Below are positions 1 to 8,784 of a DNA stretch of 64,000 nt, piece by piece. The notes beneath the pieces are model-generated. The model ran no database searches. It had not been told where the DNA came from and saw only the letters and a list, made by a program, of their open reading frames with translations. This DNA comes from Ferruginibacter paludis. GTDB taxonomy: Bacteria > Bacteroidota > Bacteroidia > Chitinophagales > Chitinophagaceae. The stretch spans positions 186,001 through 250,000 of the forward strand of contig NZ_JAUFQJ010000005.1 of assembly GCF_030409685.1 (NCBI RefSeq), read 5' to 3'. A program made the translations under genes and the position numbers. Numbering within the stretch: the first letter of the stretch is position 1; each line of letters starts with the position of its first letter.

Positions 1-1132
1 TGCCGGGCCCGATAGTGCTGTCATTTTTACCCCAGTCAATTAAACCGGCTCTTTGTTTGGCATACGCTTTACTTAATAAGCCTTTCATGGGCTGGTTAGT
101 GGCAAAGCGGGGATCTCCATAATAAAAATCACGGTCAGCAAAGGTGAGGCTCATGGCCTGGTACAACGTATGAATATATTTAGCGCTGTTATACCCCATC
201 GCTTTCAGGTCAAAATTTTCCAGCACATTCAACGCCTGCAACATAACAGGTCCCTGCGTCCATTGCTGCAATTTATATACTTCAATGCCTTTGTAATTAA
301 CATGGGTTGGTTCTTCTTCTACGGGCTTCCATCTTGCCAAATCTTCCATCGTTATTAAGCCCCCCTGCTCCCGGCAACCACGCACAAATTCTTTGGCAAT
401 ATCACCTTTATAAAAGCGATCATAAGCAGCCATAATCGCATCTTTGCGTTGCTTCCCTTTTTTTAATGCTTCCTGTTCGGCTGCTATCATTTTCGTCAGC
501 GTTTGCAATAAATCTTTTTGTACAAAAATTTCACCCGCTTCCGGCGCTTCCCTTTTTTCGCCCAAATGCGGAAAGAAAACGGCTTTGCTGTACGGCCATT
601 CTTTCAACATTGCTTTATTACGCTCCATACTATTGGCCGTTTGTGCTTCTATGGGGTAACCGGCAGCGAGTTCCATAGCGGGCGCCAATACTTCTTTCAA
701 ACTCATGGTGCCGTATTGGGATAACATGTAGCATAGGCCACCAACGGTACCGGGCGTTGTAGCTGCCAGCGCACCATATTCAGGAGGGAAATTATATCCC
801 TTGCTTTTAAAAAATTCAACCGTTGCGCCCGTGGGTGCCACGCCCATTGCATTAATAGCAATTACTTTTTTTGTTTTTGGATTATAAATCAATGCCTGGG
901 TTTCGCCTCCCCAGCTCAATACATCCCACATGGTACAAGTAGAAGCCAGCATGGCACAGGCAGCATCCACCGCATTACCGCCTCTTTGAAATATAATAGC
1001 CCCCGCGGTTGCTGCCAATGGCTTGCCGGTAACGGCCATCCAGTTTTTTCCATGCAAAGGCGGCTTCTGTGTAGGTTGTGCCGTAACTATCACAGATAAA
1101 CAAACGATAAATAAAAGGAATGGCAGTTTCAT
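1..1132 (-). CDS. Gamma-glutamyltransferase family protein, secreted, C-terminal part missing at window edge
   Basis: This is the N-terminal 377 residues of a gamma-glutamyltransferase-type Ntn hydrolase; the gene runs off the left edge. My translation starts with a signal peptide (MKLPFLLFIVCLSVIVTAQ) and continues with the family's early hallmarks: AATAGAIIFQRGGNAVDAACA (residues about 40-60, glycine-rich start of the large subunit) and later the DRDFYYGDPRF stretch near residue 340. In the family the proenzyme cleaves itself before a catalytic Thr; that Thr and the small subunit lie outside the window, so activity cannot be judged. Enzymes of this family hydrolyse or transfer the gamma-glutamyl group of glutathione and related peptides in the periplasm. 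A weak -7 promoter box (TATCTTTA on the minus strand, about 1160-1167) lies 30 bases upstream of the ATG. Confidence in the family is high; the exact substrate is unknown. Confidence 0.88.
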   Translation of the reverse strand, partial: MKLPFLLFIVCLSVIVTAQPTQKPPLHGKNWMAVTGKPLAATAGAIIFQRGGNAVDAACAMLASTCTMWDVLSWGGETQALIYNPKTKKVIAINAMGVAPTGATVEFFKSKGYNFPPEYGALAATTPGTVGGLCYMLSQYGTMSLKEVLAPAMELAAGYPIEAQTANSMERNKAMLKEWPYSKAVFFPHLGEKREAPEAGEIFVQKDLLQTLTKMIAAEQEALKKGKQRKDAIMAAYDRFYKGDIAKEFVRGCREQGGLITMEDLARWKPVEEEPTHVNYKGIEVYKLQQWTQGPVMLQALNVLENFDLKAMGYNSAKYIHTLYQAMSLTFADRDFYYGDPRFATNQPMKGLLSKAYAKQRAGLIDWGKNDSTIGPG

Positions 1133-1196
1133 GTGTGTTGTGTTTAATGTACTAAAGATAAAGTTTATAATGGCCACACGAATAACGCTGATTGAG

Positions 1197-1304
1197 CTAC
1201 TGACAGAAGCAATTTTTCCTGGCATTTAATGAAACATTCCCTGAAGTTTTTTTGCTTGCATTAGCCAAAAGAAAAAGCAATGCAATTAAAGAAAGAATCC
1301 GCAT
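1197..1304 (-). CDS. Candidate 35-residue secreted peptide or gene remnant
   Basis: A short reading frame upstream of the gamma-glutamyltransferase begins MRILSLIALLFLLANA, which is a good signal-peptide core, and ends after 35 residues with KNCFCQ. There is no clear ribosome binding site and no family match that I recognise. It may be a real tiny exported peptide, the leftover N-terminus of a decayed secreted gene, or chance. I list it because hydrophobic cores this regular right after an initiator Met and Arg are uncommon in noncoding DNA. Confidence 0.25.
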   Translation of the reverse strand: MRILSLIALLFLLANASKKTSGNVSLNARKNCFCQ

Positions 1305-1503
1305 GGTATTGTAATTAACATGTGATGTTGGTTTCTTCGATCCTGGTATGCTTAAATTTTTCAGCGCTGTCGTGATAATTTAATCAGGTATCCTGAAGAT
1401 ATACAAATTTGTCTTTTCATACAAATGGATATCAAAGTCAGGCTTCAATTGTATACTTTTATGAATTGTTTGATAACGAGCTTACCAGTACCGCAATAAA
1501 AAT

Positions 1504-3801
1504 ATGTATCAGAAATTGACCCATCATCTCAAAGAAATTGTCTTGCTGCTTCTTATATCAGCCTGTTTGTTGGTAACAACAATGTATGCACAAACCAACC
1601 TTGCAACGGATTATTTTAAAATCAGTATTAACAGCAAAGGGTTTATTACCAGTATGAAAAATAGTACGGTACAACCTAACCGGGAGTTTGGTATTCCCGG
1701 CAAACCATCTCCCTTGCTATGCCTGTATAACAGCCGCAAAAAAATCTATTACGAACCACAAAAAGCATCTTTTTCACGAGGCAACACAATGCTTTTTTTA
1801 AAGTACATCAACGGCTCCGTGGCTAAACTTAAAATAGAAACAAAAGCAAAGTATTTTACATTCACCCTGCTATCACTTAGCAACCGCAGCGGCATTGATG
1901 ATGTGCAGTGGGGATCGTATTACACCAATATTACCAACCTTTTTGGTGAAGTGATTGGAGTAGCAAGGGATACCAGCGATGCAGGTAATTATGCCATTGG
2001 CGTTTTATCCCTTAACGATCAAACTACAGGCGGTAAATCAACCAACGTGGGTGATTGTGCACCCTTTCAATATGTAATTCACAGCCCTGATAAAAAGCGG
2101 TTTTCCCTGCCGGCGAATTTGCATGAAGGACAGGTATTTTCAATTGGCGGCGACGGAATAAGTGATGTAGCTTTTTACTCACACCCTGAACCGTATTACA
2201 GAATTTTGTACGGCAATTCAGCAGAAGTAAATGAACAGGGGCAGATTTCAATCGCATATCATGCGGCTGACAGAACAAAGGGCAAAACAATTTTATTCTC
2301 CTTAATTCCGCAATTGCCCACCAATGCCCCCAATCACATTGAAGCAGAACCGTTGCCTGGTGTAGATTTCATTGGCTCATCCATAGCCCTGTGGGGTTGT
2401 GCGGATAGTATCGCATTACTATCAGTGATTAAAAGCATTGTTCAGTCAGAAGGGTTGCCCTGGCTTACGGTTAATGGTAAATGGATAAAAGATCCTGCGG
2501 CTTATGTGCCTGATGTTGCCAGTTATGGGAATAATTACGACAGTATCATTTCCTATACCCAACAACTGGGGTTTAAGGCGATCCAGTTGGAGGATTTGCC
2601 CATGTTTGGTGCAGACAGAAACAACAATGGATATATCGACGGTACCACCTTTCAAAACAAACCGCTTGTGTTCACGTCTGGTAACCAATCTCACAAAGAA
2701 TTTACGGACAGCTCCAACCGGATAGGTATATGGGCAGGGAGGCATACCATCATGACCTCATTAAGACGCGGCACAAAAGATGTTAGCCCGATTCCATCTG
2801 ATAACCTCTGCTACCAGTTTAAAAAAGTGCTGGCTAACAAACTCTCTTCAAGTGATACTGTAATTGAAGTTGCAAACCCGGCTTACCTGGAGGAAACTGG
2901 AAGCTGGGAAGGGCATGAAAAAAGTTTGAACATCCTGAAAATTGGAAAAGAACTGATCTATTATGCAGGTGTTACAAAAACCAATCCTTATACACTGCAA
3001 CATGTTACCCGGGGTTACTGGGGCACAACACCAGCAAAACATCAGCAAGGCGACACGATATATAAACTGCAGGTGACCATTGGGTATGGATACGATGGCT
3101 TGATACCAGGCATGCAGTTGCAGGATTCTATTGCCGCTTATTATGCGGATATGAGCAACATCAACGGCCTCTATTTTCATGATTGGGATGGGCAGGAATT
3201 TTTGTTTAACCAGGGACATGGATATTACTCGGTTAAAAGGTTTCACCGGAAATTATTTGAAAAAGCAGCCGCTTATCACCTGCCTGATTTACGCATAACA
3301 GGCGCTACACTTTCCGAAGGTTCATGGCATTATCAAAGCGTTTGGAATGTTGGCGGAGGAACCAATATGTACGACCTGGTATCGCGGAAATGGGGAAGCA
3401 CCACATCGGAAGGAAAAGACCTGCGGGATGTTGCCTATGCGAATTATTTTCCGGCAAGTTTTGGTATCAATTTCGGTTTGGATTCTTTATCTACCGTTGC
3501 AAACTATAACCATATTGAAGCCATTGCAATTGGCTCTGGTGCAACCTACCAGATACCACTTTCAAAATTATCAGTGGAAGCCTGTACCAGTAAATATGCC
3601 ATATTCAGCACCATCAAAATTTGGGAGCAGGCAAGGGCTGCCAACGCTTTTTCCCGGACAGTAAAAAAGCAATTGGCCGATCCGGCAAGAAACTGGCAAC
3701 TGGAACAAGTAGATAACAACCATTGGAAATTGTATCCAATCACTGATGACACACGCTCTTCTTTCATGCTGCTGACAAGGGATACTGCAGGAGGTTATTA
3801 A
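1504..3801 (+). CDS. Large secreted protein, probable TIM-barrel glycoside hydrolase of unassigned family
   Basis: 765 residues with an N-terminal signal peptide (hydrophobic core about residues 10-27, cleavage after MYAQ). The first 260 residues look like an all-beta domain; from about residue 290 the sequence alternates like an alpha/beta barrel: GLPWLTVNGKW, then a segment ending LQEDLPMFG preceded by LGFKAIQ, and late in the chain INGLYFHDWDGQEF with two acidic residues at a predicted strand end. A middle insert carries a VTRGYWGT...H motif following IGKELIYY. I remember this kind of insert from uncharacterised Bacteroidota and Planctomycetota hydrolase candidates, but I cannot name a CAZy family. 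The Asp/Glu of YFHDWDGQE are candidate catalytic residues; this is inference. It stands alone between divergent neighbours, with no transporter beside it. Confidence 0.6.
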   Translation: MYQKLTHHLKEIVLLLLISACLLVTTMYAQTNLATDYFKISINSKGFITSMKNSTVQPNREFGIPGKPSPLLCLYNSRKKIYYEPQKASFSRGNTMLFLKYINGSVAKLKIETKAKYFTFTLLSLSNRSGIDDVQWGSYYTNITNLFGEVIGVARDTSDAGNYAIGVLSLNDQTTGGKSTNVGDCAPFQYVIHSPDKKRFSLPANLHEGQVFSIGGDGISDVAFYSHPEPYYRILYGNSAEVNEQGQISIAYHAADRTKGKTILFSLIPQLPTNAPNHIEAEPLPGVDFIGSSIALWGCADSIALLSVIKSIVQSEGLPWLTVNGKWIKDPAAYVPDVASYGNNYDSIISYTQQLGFKAIQLEDLPMFGADRNNNGYIDGTTFQNKPLVFTSGNQSHKEFTDSSNRIGIWAGRHTIMTSLRRGTKDVSPIPSDNLCYQFKKVLANKLSSSDTVIEVANPAYLEETGSWEGHEKSLNILKIGKELIYYAGVTKTNPYTLQHVTRGYWGTTPAKHQQGDTIYKLQVTIGYGYDGLIPGMQLQDSIAAYYADMSNINGLYFHDWDGQEFLFNQGHGYYSVKRFHRKLFEKAAAYHLPDLRITGATLSEGSWHYQSVWNVGGGTNMYDLVSRKWGSTTSEGKDLRDVAYANYFPASFGINFGLDSLSTVANYNHIEAIAIGSGATYQIPLSKLSVEACTSKYAIFSTIKIWEQARAANAFSRTVKKQLADPARNWQLEQVDNNHWKLYPITDDTRSSFMLLTRDTAGGY

Positions 3802-3830
3802 TTTACAAAACCATTGAAAAGCTTGCCTGG

Positions 3831-4241
3831 TCAACGGCTTGCAGGAACTTTCTCCTCCTTTTTAAAAGGATTGGGAATGCTTGTATGCTTATTTAAATCT
3901 CCCGACGTTTGTTTCAACGTTGGCATATTGCTATGAAAATCTTTACCTGGCAAAAGGCACGGCATATTATCTATTGGAAGCTTATATACCCCGGGGTAGC
4001 CATTGCCTGCAATCAAAACTACCTTTCCTGTCGTATCTGATACAACGGCCTCACTGCTTTTTGAGGGCAACAGTTTCTCTGCGCCAAACAGCAATGTTTG
4101 GGATGTTCCATCAATAAAATTGACCGAGGGGGAATTGTTCACCAACTTATCAGCGGGCTTTGCCGCGGTTTGTGCCATACAAATATTTGCCGTACAAAAA
4201 TGAATGAGTAATCCGAAAAATAACAATAGTCTTGTCTTCAT
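3831..4241 (-). CDS. Small secreted protein of unknown function
   Basis: 136 residues, start chosen at the ATG giving MKTRLLLFFGLLIHFCTANICMAQ, a clear signal peptide cleaved after MAQ. The mature part is about 110 residues, rich in Lys, Pro and Ser, with no repeat or motif that I recognise; it contains the segment GKVVLIAGNGYPGVYKLPI and ends in a basic tail FKKEEKVPASR. It converges on the large hydrolase gene, with only 29 bases between the stops. Unknown function; export is the only thing the sequence supports. Confidence 0.6.
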   Translation of the reverse strand: MKTRLLLFFGLLIHFCTANICMAQTAAKPADKLVNNSPSVNFIDGTSQTLLFGAEKLLPSKSSEAVVSDTTGKVVLIAGNGYPGVYKLPIDNMPCLLPGKDFHSNMPTLKQTSGDLNKHTSIPNPFKKEEKVPASR

Positions 4242-4676
4242 AAATAGCGCATTTTAAAACGTAGCGTCAATGGAGTGCTGGTTTAGACACCGTTTGATTA
4301 AGCAGTGTGTAGTGAAACTACAAAAAAATATCAAGAATAATATGCCTGTGTCATCCTTTTATGGTAATCCGGCTGGTGAAAAGCATTTTTAAATTTCTAT
4401 AAGCAGATGATCTTGTAAGATTGCAGTGATGACTTTGCCGTTGGAGGAGTATAATTCGCCAAAGATAAAAATGTACAGCTAACGAATAAGCTGCAAACCA
4501 TCCTTTTCCTGAAGCAAAAGTGCCAGTGTAGATGAGCAACCTTGAAAGGCAGGCTTTTGACAACCCGGTACGTTGTAAAAAATAAATTTGAGAGCTGTAT
4601 TGATGAGTTTATTTTTTCTGACGCAGTCAAAGAATTTAGGATTAATATCAGTTATCTAAAAATTATCATAAAGCTG
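4242..4676. other. Intergenic stretch without recognised feature
   Basis: 435 bases between two minus-strand genes. Short frames exist on both strands, but none has a signal peptide, ribosome site or recognisable product. It must hold the promoter of the 3831-4241 gene; I could not pick a convincing TAnnTTTG box. Confidence 0.4.
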
Positions 4677-5024
4677 TCAGGCAGTCATAAACCTGCACTT
4701 TAGTACAGCTGAAACCGCATCATCAAATGCGCAGAACCGTTCGTTTGTCAATGCCAGTATTTCATCCAGGTAGTTGGTTCCGGCATACTCGGCAGTGATT
4801 CTGTCAACGTAATCTTCTTTTGCCGCAGTGTACTGAATAATAAACCGTTTTTCGTTTTCTTTCCTATCGGGATAGCCTGCATCGCTGCTGTAAAATTCCA
4901 TGAGTTTTGTAAAGTAGGAGAATACACCATCCAACACCCCGTTCTCCTTCTCTGTGAAGTACTCCTCTTCTGATTGATTTGGTTTTAAAACCGGATTCAG
5001 CACCCTGTACACAACCTTCATCAT
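4677..5024 (-). CDS. Hypothetical cytoplasmic protein
   Basis: 115 residues, charged and soluble-looking, with no signal peptide. It starts MMKVVYRVLNPVLKPNQSEEEYF and contains a Tyr/Asp/Glu-rich helical middle (FTAKLMEFYSSDAGYPDRKENEKRF region). I do not recognise a family. Codon usage and the absence of stops in a protein-like composition support a real gene. No obvious functional partner: the neighbour downstream is the small secreted protein and the upstream gene is the GH30 lipoprotein. Confidence 0.5.
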   Translation of the reverse strand: MMKVVYRVLNPVLKPNQSEEEYFTEKENGVLDGVFSYFTKLMEFYSSDAGYPDRKENEKRFIIQYTAAKEDYVDRITAEYAGTNYLDEILALTNERFCAFDDAVSAVLKCRFMTA

Positions 5025-5119
5025 TGCATAATTATTTGGTTACTACAAAGCTATCCGGTAATCAGTAAACGTTATATGTTTATGACAAAGTTCATATTAT
5101 AAACTGACGAAGATCAAAA

Positions 5120-5144
5120 CACCAGCTGACTTAGCCGGCTGGTG
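5120..5144 (-). terminator. Possible terminator hairpin downstream of the GH30 gene
   Basis: The arms CACCAGC (5120-5126) and GCTGGTG (5138-5144) pair around an 11-base loop. Read on the minus strand the hairpin is followed by TTTTG. It lies about 155 bases past the GH30 stop, so it is a weak candidate. Confidence 0.35.
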
Positions 5145-5300
5145 CAATCGGTTGGAGATTTGTAACTTTCGTTAAGCTGCTTTATAGTAAAGACAACCAA
5201 TTTTGAATAGCCAGTGCTACTATCATCTGATCAGCTACTATTTCGACAGTGGCGGTTTACACCCTGCTGCTTTACCCGGTTTTGGATATGGTTGGTCCTT

Positions 5301-6941
5301 TTAGAAGTAATTTGCAGACAGCGTGGTAACCGACTTTGCTTCGATGATAATATTATCTGCAGGCAATACAGACCTCGCAAGATTTTTAGCGCCGCTCGTT
5401 GTATACACATCAAAAGTATTGCCCGCAATATGAATGGAATTACCCAATCCATCCAGCGTAATTTTTTTGATGTCATTGCTCATATTGATAATTACTATCA
5501 CGATTTTTTTTGTACGCTCATCCTTATAGGCAGACACCATGAACGACCCCGCAGCAGTGGCATCATTGGTTCCGGCAATACTGGCCGAAACTCTTTTCAT
5601 ACCGGGGCGAACAAACCTGGAAAAGTTACCCATACACCAAAGTTGTTTTGAATCCAGAACCAGGCCATCTGTCCTGCAACCATTCACGTTTATATTACCG
5701 GAAGGATCATTGATGTATACCAACCCGTCACTGTAATCGTAAGGATTTATTGCCAGCCACCAAGACCAGGAACTGACATTTGCAAAAACCAGGTCGTGGT
5801 GAATTGTTTTGGCTACATATAAGCCGTAATCGATTGTTGCGTGCCTGGGAGAACCGCTGTACTTACCGCACACATCACCTAAAATACCAAACTCTGTTTG
5901 CCAGATGCCGAGCGAGGTATCTGTTGCGTTTCTTTTATTGTTTAAATCAATCCTGGTTGCAATCAAAATATTGTCGGGGCAGGTGGTAAAATAACTATGA
6001 CCAGCTACTACTTTTTCCACCTGGGTCACGTTGCCAAGATAATTGGCAGAAGCCTTGTTAAACCAGTTGTAAACCTGGTCGCCACGATCGCCTGCATAAG
6101 GATTTGTGATAAAATTTAACTGCGCAGCCTCCCCCAATATAATTTTAGTGCCGCTGCCGGCTGACTGCAACCCAGGGCCCAGTAATTTTGCCAGGCCAGC
6201 CATCTCTGTATTGGTTGCCGCACTTCCTTCCTGGCTGGCATTGGCCCCACCCCAGTTCCATTGCGGCTCATTAAAGGGGCTCAGGTAATCAAAATGAAAG
6301 TGGGCTGACACAGTGCTTAAAAACCTGGCATAGTCAGCCATCTTACCCGGTTGAATATTTAAGCTGGTACCACCTCCGCCATGCGCCATGCCATCTTTTG
6401 TAAAATAAACGGGTGGAGAAACACTAAACCCATGAACATACTTTACCCCCATGGCTTTGGCCGCGGCTAAAAACCATTGAGCCCCTTCCTGCTTTGACCA
6501 ATTGTAAGTACCATCCGCATTTAAGAAACACTCCTCTCTTCTCCACTCATCCGATATACCGCTGGTGCCACCCTGTTCATAACTGCCAGCACCAATATTA
6601 AATCGCCAGAGCGATAATCCGATTCCTTTGGGAGCACCATCTGCCGCCGTATCCAGGCTAAACAGGTAGCCGGCAATTTTATTTTTTTTGCTCACATCGC
6701 TCCATTTGCCAATGTACTTCGCAGTCCAGCTATCAGAAGCACCAAAACTATGAATGGTTTGTTTAACATCTGCCAGCTGAATGCTGATTGTTGTTTTTAT
6801 ATTAAGCAGGCAGGTATCAACACCATTGTATAAACAAACACTTGCTGGCGGTGAGCCCGGGGTCTTGTTACATCCGGCCAATAGTAATATAACAGCTGTT
6901 TGCCATAGCGGAAATCTTCTAACTAAATTTATTGTTTTCAT
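5301..6941 (-). CDS. GH30-family secreted glycoside hydrolase lipoprotein (endo-beta-1,6-galactanase-like)
   Basis: 546 residues. The N-terminus is a lipoprotein signal with lipobox LLAGC (Cys24). The barrel begins with HSFGASDSWTAKYIG (residues 64-78) and contains GLSLWRFNIGAGS. The acid/base Glu is E225 in SPFNEPQWNWGG and the nucleophile Glu is E350 in GIWQTEFG, both in the order and spacing of clan GH-A retaining enzymes. The last 90 residues form the small beta-sandwich typical of GH30. Family members cut beta-1,6-galactan, beta-1,6-glucan or glucuronoxylan; the FGASD and NEPQ context is closest to the galactanase-like group, which is an inference. It should be anchored to a membrane and face the periplasm or outside. 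It is a single-gene unit without SusC/SusD neighbours. Confidence 0.85.
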   Translation of the reverse strand: MKTINLVRRFPLWQTAVILLLAGCNKTPGSPPASVCLYNGVDTCLLNIKTTISIQLADVKQTIHSFGASDSWTAKYIGKWSDVSKKNKIAGYLFSLDTAADGAPKGIGLSLWRFNIGAGSYEQGGTSGISDEWRREECFLNADGTYNWSKQEGAQWFLAAAKAMGVKYVHGFSVSPPVYFTKDGMAHGGGGTSLNIQPGKMADYARFLSTVSAHFHFDYLSPFNEPQWNWGGANASQEGSAATNTEMAGLAKLLGPGLQSAGSGTKIILGEAAQLNFITNPYAGDRGDQVYNWFNKASANYLGNVTQVEKVVAGHSYFTTCPDNILIATRIDLNNKRNATDTSLGIWQTEFGILGDVCGKYSGSPRHATIDYGLYVAKTIHHDLVFANVSSWSWWLAINPYDYSDGLVYINDPSGNINVNGCRTDGLVLDSKQLWCMGNFSRFVRPGMKRVSASIAGTNDATAAGSFMVSAYKDERTKKIVIVIINMSNDIKKITLDGLGNSIHIAGNTFDVYTTSGAKNLARSVLPADNIIIEAKSVTTLSANYF

Positions 6942-7330
6942 TTTTAGTAATTGTTGTACAAGTTACCTGGCACTTTACCAATCAGCGCCGAATTTATTGA
7001 TAACAGGAATGCTTTTCAATAAACATGCGCATAGCCCTGCCGTTGCGCACTAGTTAGGTAACGACGTAAAACCTGCAATGCGTCGCTACTCTTGTTAAAG
7101 ATGGGTAGCTATTAATTAATTGTACCGCCGCAAGATAATCTTTTGCACCAATTGAGGTGTTTTTGGATACCTGCATGCTGGCAACTGGCATCGGATTGCG
7201 ATTTGATGACTGCTGATAGCATTACAGGCATACCCTTTTTGGAGGGAATTCATTTTGTCCCGCTGCAATCCCATCTGCAGCTAATAATTCAGCAGGCTGC
7301 AGAAGGCATCTTTATTTATGTAACTGTTAA
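6942..7330. other. Divergent intergenic region
   Basis: About 390 bases between the divergent GH30 and DUF218 genes. It must contain both promoters; only the one for the rightward gene was convincing (7331-7338). Nothing else seen. Confidence 0.4.
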
Positions 7331-7338
7331 TATCTTTG
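7331..7338 (+). promoter_or_regulatory. Bacteroidota-type -7 box TATCTTTG
   Basis: An exact TAnnTTTG match 43 bases upstream of the DUF218 ATG. The region about 20 bases further upstream is T-rich but lacks a clear TTG -33 element. It would start transcription near 7345, giving a leader of about 37 bases. Confidence 0.5.
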
Positions 7339-7381
7339 ACCTTCAAATCACGACCTTTTTGATTTAAAACACTGACTATAT

Positions 7382-8032
7382 ATGCTCCCACCCGAAATAA
7401 ATACACTGGCACAACAACTATGGAATTACCACCATATGCACCATGATCTGGTAAAAGCGGATTGCATACTTGCGTTGGGTAGTCATGATTTAAGAGTAGC
7501 TGACAGGGCAGCAGAATTGTACCTGCAAGGCTGGGCTCCTTTGGTTATCATGTCTGGTGGGCTGGGCAACCTTACGCAAAACATGTGGACAGAAAGTGAG
7601 GCCGACAAATTTGCGAGGATAGCCATAGAAAAAGGTGTACCTGCTGACGCCATTTTGGTAGAAAACAAGTCAACCAATACCGGCGAAAACATTTTATTTA
7701 CGCAACAGTTGCTGCAACAAAAAGGTCTTGACCTGCACAATTTTATAGTGGTACAAAAGCCATATATGGAACGACGTTCTTATGCTACTTTTAAAAAACA
7801 CTGGCCTGGTAAAAACCTGCTGGTGACCTCGCCACAAATTGATTTGGTTGATTACCCTACAGATGATATCCCCATGGAAAGGGTAATTAATATTATGGTC
7901 GGCGACCTGCAACGCATCCGCTTTTATCCCGGAAAAGGTTTCCAAATTTACCAGGATATTCCTGCTGATGTTTGGGCTGCGTATGAACAGCTGATAGCGT
8001 TAGGTTTTGATAAGCATTTGATGAAGGACTAA
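7382..8032 (+). CDS. YdcF/SanA-type DUF218 protein, cytoplasmic form
   Basis: 216 residues with the DUF218 fold: LVKADCILALGSHDLRVADRAAEL near residue 20, the strand LVIMSGGLGN with the Gly-rich turn (about 55-64), DAILVENKSTNTGEN (about 90-104; the Thr-Asn-T-EN signature) and later VVQKPYMERRSY. Members bind nucleotide-like ligands or act in envelope and cell wall processes, but the reaction of most is unknown. No signal peptide or membrane segment is present, unlike the second DUF218 gene at 15038-15802. Lone gene, driven by the 7331 promoter box. Confidence 0.85.
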   Translation: MLPPEINTLAQQLWNYHHMHHDLVKADCILALGSHDLRVADRAAELYLQGWAPLVIMSGGLGNLTQNMWTESEADKFARIAIEKGVPADAILVENKSTNTGENILFTQQLLQQKGLDLHNFIVVQKPYMERRSYATFKKHWPGKNLLVTSPQIDLVDYPTDDIPMERVINIMVGDLQRIRFYPGKGFQIYQDIPADVWAAYEQLIALGFDKHLMKD

Positions 8033-8066
8033 GGTTTTGCATCCATGGTAATATGAAAAGGACAAA

Positions 8067-8756
8067 TTAGTTTACAGTAATTTCTTTTTGCCGGCCATGT
8101 ATGTTCATGCTTATTTTTGTATAATACTTTCCCGCCGGTTGTTCCGTAGGGTACCAGGTTCTGTTGGTGGCTACAATTATCAACAAGCCATTGTCATCAC
8201 CGAGTGTGACAAATTGTGTTGTACGCGAGCCCTTCTCAAATACAGGTATATCATTTTCTTTTGACAACGCATCTGCAAGTTGTAACGGGTCATCAGTTAC
8301 GATCCCTATTTCACTGATTGATTGAATAGATGAACTGCTGAATGACCGGTCAGAATGATTGCTGAGATCATAACGGGCAATGAATTCCAGGATATTTCCG
8401 TTGTTGTCAAAAAAGTAAAATGCTTTTGCATTCCAGCTATCAAAATTGGCTACTAACTCATCACCCACAATTTTAATAAGGCCAAATTTTGAAGCCGCCC
8501 ACGCAAGTGCATCATTTAGTTTATTAAAGGGAATATTAAATGCAAAATGATACTGCGGCCTTAGTTGAGTTGGTTTTATAAAAGTAAGCATTGTGTGACC
8601 GGCTACAAATGCAATCGAGTTAGTGTCTTCTTTACCTGTTCTAAATCCTAAAACACCGGCATAAAACTTTTTTGTTGCGGCAAGGTCATCCGTTAGTATA
8701 TCGATTGCATTAATTACCATCTGGTTATTTACTGTGCGAATTAATTTCTGATTCAA
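8067..8756 (-). CDS. VOC (glyoxalase/bleomycin-resistance) family protein with two VOC halves
   Basis: 229 residues. The first half shows a standard VOC beta-alpha-beta-beta-beta unit: INAIDILTDDLAATKKFYAGVLGF followed by YHFAFNIPFNKLNDAL and FYFFDNNGNILEFIARYD with the metal-site-type Glu (E of LEFIA). The second half, ISEIGIVTDDPLQLADALS, begins another VOC unit that is shorter and ends in a beta-rich tail. Such proteins are dioxygenases, lyases or resistance proteins; the substrate cannot be read from the sequence. The stop lies 34 bases from the convergent DUF218 gene. It may share transcription with the cardiolipin synthase gene upstream (28-base gap). Confidence 0.8.
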   Translation of the reverse strand: MNQKLIRTVNNQMVINAIDILTDDLAATKKFYAGVLGFRTGKEDTNSIAFVAGHTMLTFIKPTQLRPQYHFAFNIPFNKLNDALAWAASKFGLIKIVGDELVANFDSWNAKAFYFFDNNGNILEFIARYDLSNHSDRSFSSSSIQSISEIGIVTDDPLQLADALSKENDIPVFEKGSRTTQFVTLGDDNGLLIIVATNRTWYPTEQPAGKYYTKISMNIHGRQKEITVN

Positions 8757-8784
8757 TATTAATTTCTGAAAAAGACCGGTTGTT

